A stretch of DNA of 64,000 nt. Source: Solen grandis. Taxonomy: Eukaryota; Mollusca; Bivalvia; Adapedonta; Solenidae. Shown here piece by piece: positions 58,351 through 64,000 of this stretch (position 1 is the stretch's first letter; every line of letters starts with the position of its first letter). The notes beneath the pieces were generated by a model. That model saw nothing but the letters and a program-made list of their open reading frames with translations. It did no database searches and was not told the DNA's origin. Both the position numbers and the translations under genes were made by a program. The DNA lies in assembly GCA_021229015.1 (NCBI GenBank), contig CM037795.1, forward strand, positions 11,214,035 to 11,278,034. Direction: 5' to 3'.

Positions 58351-59004
58351 GCATACTTAAATTTTGTCCGGAGCATAGCACAAAACGTATAAGAGGTATC
58401 AACATGAAACTTAATAGGTAAATAGATCTCAATGAGAGTAAGTGCAGTGTACAAGAGCCGCAATTCTGGTTTGTGTAATTTAAGAGTTATTGACCTTCGT
58501 TATTTTTCATACTTAAAGTTTGTCCGGGGCATAACTTGAATTGATGTGCCGTACACAAAAGTGCAATTAATGATACTAAAAAAACACAAAAGCTCCATAA
58601 CCTCTGATGTCTTTTTGCTGCCCCTTGTCATATATATTTTTCCTTTGTAATACTATATTATAATATTTAGTCGAATACATATATTTGAAAGAAATAATTT
58701 TTAAAATGCTCTTTTGGAACTAGTATTTATACGAGGAGCATCCATCGGTTCTACCGATTCTCTTGTGACCATCTCTCGATCAAGTTTCGACATAGGTAAG
58801 TGGATGGTGGCTGGCAGAAATATGCCACCATATGAGACTGACTTCTTGTGCGCCCTTTAAAAGCTAGTGATGTGATTTTCGGTTGTAGATATTTTGAAGA
58901 ATCAGTTGTGCCATGATGTCAGTGTGTTAGTGTGATCAATTTTCAGTTGTAAGAATTGTAAGTATTTTGATGTTATTAACATTTGTCAAGCTTTGACAAG
59001 AAAT
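58351..59004. other. intergenic with decayed repeat text
   Basis: TTTGTCCGGAGCATA and TTTGTCCGGGGCATAACTTG are two related fragments. A good donor-like GGTAAGT lies at 58794, but no open frame supports an exon. Confidence 0.35.
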
Positions 59005-59180
59005 ATCTGGGTTGACCTGTGTAAATGTCTTGAATTGACAGATAGTATGAGGTAAAAAGACGACAAAGAATTTGCGTTATTGCTGAACAGACTGCGTGCA
59101 GGGAACCAAACATAATCAGATCTTGGAAGTTTTGAGGAACTTTTGTACTGACAGTTCAATAGACAATAGAAAGGAGTTTG
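59005..59180 (+). pseudogene. PIF1-type helicase relic (possibly Helitron-derived)
   Basis: The plus-strand frame from 59005 reads IWVDLCKCLELTDSMR, a TAA stop (59053-59055), then KDDKEFALLLNRLRAGNQT and another TAA (59113-59115). In the next frame the same theme continues with NQILEVLRNFCTDSS. The order W...F/L...ELT..MR.KDD.EFA.LLNRLR.G is characteristic of PIF1-family helicases, which occur in Helitrons/Helentrons and as free-standing invertebrate expansions. Two stops and a frameshift make it a dead fragment; ATPase motifs were not found upstream. Confidence 0.6.
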
Positions 59181-59535
59181 GTCGAAAAGAAAGTAGAATA
59201 GGTGAGTTTCGAGTCAAGAAAAAGTGAGTTTCGAGTAGATTTGAAGATATAAATGTATTCGTAATGCATTGTTACTCCCTTGTTACGAAGATTTTGTCGC
59301 CAAATGTTTCGGGAAGCAGAGGTTTTTCGCAGAGCAAGTATTAATCAAAATATCGTTTAAACCCATCGAAAATACAATTTAATTAATTAATTAAATAATT
59401 CTTATAGTCGTTGACACAGCTTTTTTACCGACTCTTTGACGAATATGAATAAAATCAGTGCCACACACACACACTTGAAAACCATACAAGGTATTGACTT
59501 GAAACTTCATAAATAAGTAGATCACTACTTAGAAT
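59181..59535. other. intergenic, nothing recognised
   Basis: No further helicase sequence or repeat identified. Confidence 0.4.
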
Positions 59536-60418
59536 CAAAGGTACCCGGTACGTTGCTGTCCATTTAAAAAAAATTAATGACCGTAAATTTAATAAGAAGA
59601 TAGGTCACTTCTTCCACTAAAAGCGTACATCATGTTGTTTCAATTGCATAACCAAAGGATTTTAAAATTTGGGAATTCCTTTACACGTGCGAAGTCGAAA
59701 GCGTGTTTGGTCGGAAGAGATCTGACCGACAGAATTTCGTCAATTTCTCCAATGTAAAACTATAGAAGAATTAAAGCCACAATATCAGTGTTGAATTGTA
59801 TGGACAGATACTGATAAAAAAAAACAAATATACCTGAAATGAACACTTGTGCTTACTTGAAATCTATTGTTTTGAGATGATATTTTGACTAAATCGAAAA
59901 CAAAACTACACCAGCAATGTCACCGAGACGCTCGACAGAATCCGCAGCTGATCATCGGTCAAGGTCGAGCCGGATGAATTTTTAAAAAGGCTGAATAAGA
60001 TGAAAAATGAAATAACAAGTAATCTGTTTTTGGTTTATTTGTTTCTTTTATCAGCATATGTCCATACAATTCAATGCTGATATTGTAACTTTAGTTTTTC
60101 TTTAGTTTTACACGGGAGAGATAGGTGAGATTCCGTCGGTCAGATCTCTTCCGACCAAACACGTTTTCGACTTCGCGAACTGTTGTAGCGCGATTCCTTT
60201 GGCAAGTGAGTGTTTTTTGTACCTGATTGTCTTTATTCATCCCTTCAACGCAAAATAATACCAATTTTATGAAAATCCACCAAATTTCAAAGGATTAACG
60301 GCAATTGAAAAGACACGATGTACGTTTTCAGTGGAAGAAGTTACCTACCTTCTTATTATATACATGTATATGGTCATTGATTTTTTTTTATTGGCAGCAA
60401 CGTACTGGGGTACCTTTG
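59536..60418. mobile_element. 883-bp foldback element with arms of about 286 and 374 bp
   Basis: The left arm (59536-59821) begins CAAAGGTACCCGGTACGTTG; the right arm (60045-60418) ends with the inverted CAACGTACTGGGGTACCTTTG. Matching inner blocks include TGTTTGGTCGGAAGAGATCT / AGATCTCTTCCGACCAAACA and TGAATTGTATGGACA / TGTCCATACAATTCA. The left arm lacks about 88 bp present in the right. The loop (59822-60044) is non-coding. A foldback or long-TIR DNA element; superfamily unknown. Confidence 0.85.
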
Positions 60419-61172
60419 TTTGGAATATTGTTCTGACTGAGAACCATAACTCTAACAAGTCTGGATTTTGATTATCTACCTTTATTTTTTTATATTTTTG
60501 GAAGCCAAACTCACAAAGTCACAAAGAAAGACCATAAACTTGAAACTTGAAACATTATATGATAGCAAGTAGAAGCAGTGCAATTACCAAGAACCATAAC
60601 TCTGTCTGGTCTGATTTTTTTTATTATGTCCCTTTATTTTATATATCAATATTTGTCAAGAACAAAAATCCTGAACTATTCGAGTTACTGATTTGAAACT
60701 CAAAATATAAATAGACAGTGAGTAGCAGAAGTGTTATGATTATGAAACATATTTCTGTTGGGTTTATTTTAATTAGCTCCCTTTATTTTTTAATGATTTT
60801 TTACCATTGCTTTAGGAGTAAAATCTACATATTTGACAAACTTACTTCACACGTGAATGGCTTTTATTTGACATCAATTAATTGACACCTGACCTGCTTA
60901 GACGGGGGCATAGTGTTTTTCGAACACATCTTTTTGTGTGTGTTGTTTGTGTTTGATTTTTTTTTTGCTGAAATAATGTTTATATTTAATGTTGAATTAC
61001 AAACCGAGGTATACCTCGGAAAATATCCCTCGTTATGATAAGATTCTACATACAGATCAAGGTGCATACCGTAATAGTGAGGTATGAGTCACACATGGGA
61101 TACCTCGCTCAGATAGTAAAAACGTTACAAGACACTACGCCTGTGTGTAGATAGATGGTGTGTCCGTGCAGG
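60419..61172. other. intergenic with decayed core-repeat text
   Basis: AACCATAACTCT recurs near 60443 and 60594 with related neighbours, suggesting an old tandem element. No gene. Confidence 0.4.
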
Positions 61173-61509
61173 TGTAACGAAGATGTAGTTACCTAAAACT
61201 TACAAAAGTTACCTCCCTTCGACAATTGTTTATCTGTTTGCCGCCGATGATTCAAATAAGAGAGATCTTTTAAGAAACGCCCAAAAGAGGTATTTTTATC
61301 AATGGTTTTATATACTTACCTATTCCTGAGTTAATTCCATTTCATGACTATTAATTCTAATCATTATCGCTTTGTAAGCATACATTTTCTTTCGTATTAA
61401 TCGATCATATAACCAGACGCTTATTAAACAAATATATATGATGAATTAACATTCTTGGGCGCTTGCATATTGCTATGGTAAACTAGAGGGCGCCACCGTA
61501 CCTGATCAG

Positions 61510-61517
61510 TATAAAAG
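61510..61517 (+). promoter_or_regulatory. TATA box in the LTR
   Basis: TATAAAAG followed by GCG. A TTCAGTT-type initiator lies about 28 bases downstream. Confidence 0.65.
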
Positions 61518-61930
61518 GCGAGAATTTTATTCACATTCAGTTCTTTTGCTCCCGTCCGTTGAAGTATCAACATCGTAAGAGTAGAACGTATATGGATATA
61601 GGGAACTGTGGTGTCTTTAGGCAAGTGTTGGGAAACCTCCAGAATTATTACAATGCTGGAGAAACCCCAGAACTAGTCCTGGGTCGCCACATCCTTTTAT
61701 TTATAGTAATATAAGGATATCTTTTAGATGTTTAGATGGTTTTTGAACCATAGATATTAAGACGTATTTAATAGTACTGAGAGTGCTAAAAAACCTAGTT
61801 TTTGGTTCGAAGTCAAGGTTTTTGATATAGGGAGTAGCGTTTTGATTCTAATCAAGTATAAAAGTCTGGTTTTGTAATCATTGGTTGATTCTTGTATTAC
61901 TTAATAATTGTTTTAATAGGCAGGAAGCCA

Positions 61931-61936
61931 AATAAA
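61931..61936 (+). promoter_or_regulatory. LTR polyadenylation signal
   Basis: AATAAA in the last fifth of the LTR, as expected near the R/U5 border. Confidence 0.55.
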
Positions 61937-62092
61937 TCAGTTTCAAATCATTTTATAATCAGTAAAACTTTTGAACTTTTGTCTTATATGTGTTTATGCG
62001 AACAATCAATAGGCCAAGAAGCCCAGAGGAAAATTTATATCTGTAAGGATTTGTTTCTATAGCAAAGTTAGCTCGGTACACGTTACAAAATT

Positions 62093-62111
62093 TGGTGGCA
62101 GCGGTGGGATT
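62093..62111 (+). other. primer-binding site for tRNA-Leu
   Basis: TGGTGGCAGCGGTGGGATT is complementary to the 3' end (including CCA) of animal tRNA-Leu with an AAG or related anticodon, as I recall that sequence. Position just after the LTR supports the role. Confidence 0.85.
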
Positions 62112-62144
62112 TATTAAAACTATCCCCAGTTCTAACTTACCCAA

Positions 62145-63914
62145 ATGTCTCAGAAAATGGACCCAGAGTCAGTTAATGAAAGCATGCTTCCCTTGGAAGA
62201 AAAACTAAAGAAGCTCAAAACTCAAAGAGAAATAACTCGGCTTCAAAATGAAATAACTTTGCTTGAGCAGAAACTTTTAGGTTCCTTGCATCAGCCCCTC
62301 ACACCTAAACATGAACCTGGGGTGGTTTCAATGAATCAGACACATGGTTTTGACCTTCAATCTCCCAATCAAGACAATTATGAGAGGTTTCCAGACAACC
62401 CTCCAGTATTGACCCCAATAATGAAACCCAGGTCCAGAATAAGTGATCCTAAAACCAAAGACGTTTCATTCGATCTCAGAGAAAAACCAATGTTTTCAAC
62501 TCCCAAACAAACTTTAAAAAACTCATTTTCTCTAGAAACTAAGCCAAACGATTATAGACAACCCGGTGTCAAAGTAAAGCCAGCCACATATGATGGCACA
62601 GGGTCATGGCATGATTACATTGCACATTTTGAAGTTTGTTAAAAAATAAATAGCTGCACTAAAGAAGAAAAAGTTCTTTACCTTTCAGTCTCTCTTCGTG
62701 GCCAGGCACAGGGTCTCTTGAGTAATCTGTCCCAAGATTCAAATGACTTTGATAAGTTAAAAACTGCTCTTGGTGAGAGATTTGCTCCCCCAAACCAAGC
62801 GGAGTTACACAGGGCTCAGCTTCGTGAGAGACGACAGAAAGCTTCGGAAACACTCTCAGAAATGGCACAAGACATAAGAAGATTAAAAAATCTTGCTTAT
62901 CCCTCAGCACCTGCGGACGTAAGAGAAGTTTTGGCAAAGGAGCAATTTATAGACTCCCTGGTAAGCTCTGATATGAGACTTCGAGTCAGGCAATCAAGGC
63001 CTATAGACCTGAATGATGCTGTTCGACATGCTTTGGAATTGGAGGCTTTCAGCAGGTCCGAAAAGAAATTCAAAAAAGGTAAAGGGTACCTCCAGTCTGT
63101 AGCTGAGACAGAAAGTCCCGGTTATAAACAAATCGTGACTGACTTAAAACAAATGAAAGAGGCTATATCAGAAATGAAGCGTGGTTTTGAAAGATTGAAA
63201 AACCAGAGGTATGGTTGCCAAGAAAGGCCAAAATTTCAAGCTAGTAGGAACTTTCAAAACAACAGTAGAAAAACAATCAAGATGATAAGAGGAAAAAGTG
63301 CTTTAAAGTTAAGAAACTGTCCAAAACAAGAGAATGATGAAACACAGGACAATGTTAAAGCTTCATCTTCCCACAGTATCAAATGTTCTAGCCCAAAGGG
63401 ATCTGGCTTATTCGTTAAAGCCAAGGTTAACAATTTTATCGTGGACTTTCTTATTGATACAGGAGCAACATTAAGCATTATATCATCACGAGTATGGAAC
63501 AGGGTTGGAAATATGAAAATTGATAGCTTCACCCCGCAAATTGTTTCCGCGTCAGGGTCACCATTGGATGTTCTGGGAAGAACTGAAATCATGATAGAGA
63601 TAGAGGGCTCAAAATATCGGGTTCCGGTCATAATTGCAGATGTGGACGTAGATGGAATATTAGGTTTAGACTTCATGAGGGCAAACAATGTGGTTACGGA
63701 TGTTGTAAACAGTACCATGTCTGTTAATGGGACATCATGTTCTTTACAGACGGCCGGAAAAATAGGTTGTTTCAGAGTGGTTGTTTCAGAGGAGGTTTCT
63801 CTTAAACCTAATACAGAAACTGTGATTTTTGGTAAGGTCGCTGAAAGTGAAAATTTAAGGACCAATGATTTGTACCTTGTAGAACCCTCTGAGAAACTTT
63901 TGAAATATTGGTGA
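62145..63914 (+). pseudogene. gag-protease region of Ty3/gypsy-like element, with frame breaks
   Basis: The reading frame starts 34 bases after the primer-binding site. An N-terminal coiled coil (LEEKLKKLKTQREITRLQNE) and a Retrotrans_gag-type helical domain (GERFAPPNQAELHRAQL, MAQDIRRLKNLAYP) come first. A Lys-rich region follows without a visible CCHC knuckle. A retropepsin domain then has FLIDTGATLSIIS, with the catalytic Asp in DTGA, and ILGLDF. One TAA at 62640-62642 interrupts gag; the frame continues unchanged after it. At about 63909 one extra base ends the frame, and coding resumes one register later toward the window edge. Reverse transcriptase, RNase H and integrase would lie beyond 64000. 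This copy appears inactive. Confidence 0.85.
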
Positions 63915-64000
63915 TAGCCTAGTAGCTAGGTCCCTCGTTACTGGTTCAAAAACTGTACCAATACGAATCATGAATTTGTCCCACCAAGAAAAAGTCTTTA

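Larger units (their letters stand above)
61173..62087 (+). mobile_element. 5' LTR of a Ty3/gypsy-like retrotransposon (915 bp)
   Basis: It starts TGTAACG and ends CGTTACA, a 7-bp inverted repeat with the standard TG...CA borders, and ends 5 bases before the primer-binding site. A TATA box (61510) and AATAAA (61931) sit in the expected order for U3-R-U5. The 3' LTR is outside the window, so boundaries rest on these signals alone. Confidence 0.8.

Noticed and set aside
58780..58800. Strong GGTAAGT donor-like site on the plus strand
   Set aside because: The preceding sequence has stops in the relevant frames and no coding similarity.

Overview
The window looks like a repeat-rich piece of a bivalve mollusc nuclear genome, probably a veneroid-type clam; the species cannot be fixed from the sequence alone. 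The reasons are AT-rich DNA with spliced genes, several tRNA-derived SINE families, TTAA-flanked miniature elements, and many elements built from tandem core repeats of about 160-170 bp with ACGG-rich tails. The last are reminiscent of the 'pearl'/Helentron-type elements described from bivalves. Two 100-N runs (6695-6794 and 56795-56894) are assembly gaps.

Two host genes are supported. The first is an apparently single-exon coding region on the minus strand (3811-5850). It encodes a 679-residue protein with an N-terminal PTB/PID-like domain and a long Pro-, Arg/Ser- and Lys-rich tail. The second was assembled from splice sites and phase. Eight minus-strand exons between 55901 and 31740 join in frame into about 314 residues that match the C-terminal two thirds of the lysine methyltransferase SETD6 (second half of the SET domain plus the Rubisco-LSMT-type substrate-binding domain). 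Its 5' exons were not found and may lie in the gap at 56795 or beyond the window. Its last intron is 13.4 kb and is filled with mobile elements.

Layout: 1-3800 is intergenic, with a SINE nested inside another SINE. 3811-5850 is the PTB gene. 6-31 kb is a gene desert with SINEs, TTAA MITEs and core-repeat elements. 31.7-55.9 kb is the SETD6 locus; its last intron carries a mariner element (32324-33577), a 5'-truncated LINE with a perfect target duplication (33969-34547), a MITE with an expanded end and many SINEs. 56-61 kb holds further core-repeat elements, a PIF1-type helicase relic and an 883-bp foldback element. 61173 to the window end is the 5' part of a Ty3/gypsy-like LTR retrotransposon: a 915-bp LTR, a tRNA-Leu primer-binding site, and gag and protease with frame breaks.

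The most striking mobile-element observation is a TTAA-flanked 234-bp element. Four of its six copies are exactly 234 bp. The other two have grown at one and the same end by repeated addition of a 28-bp unit, made of the TTAA target plus the terminal 24 bp. No bacterial-type features, CRISPR arrays or rRNA genes were seen.
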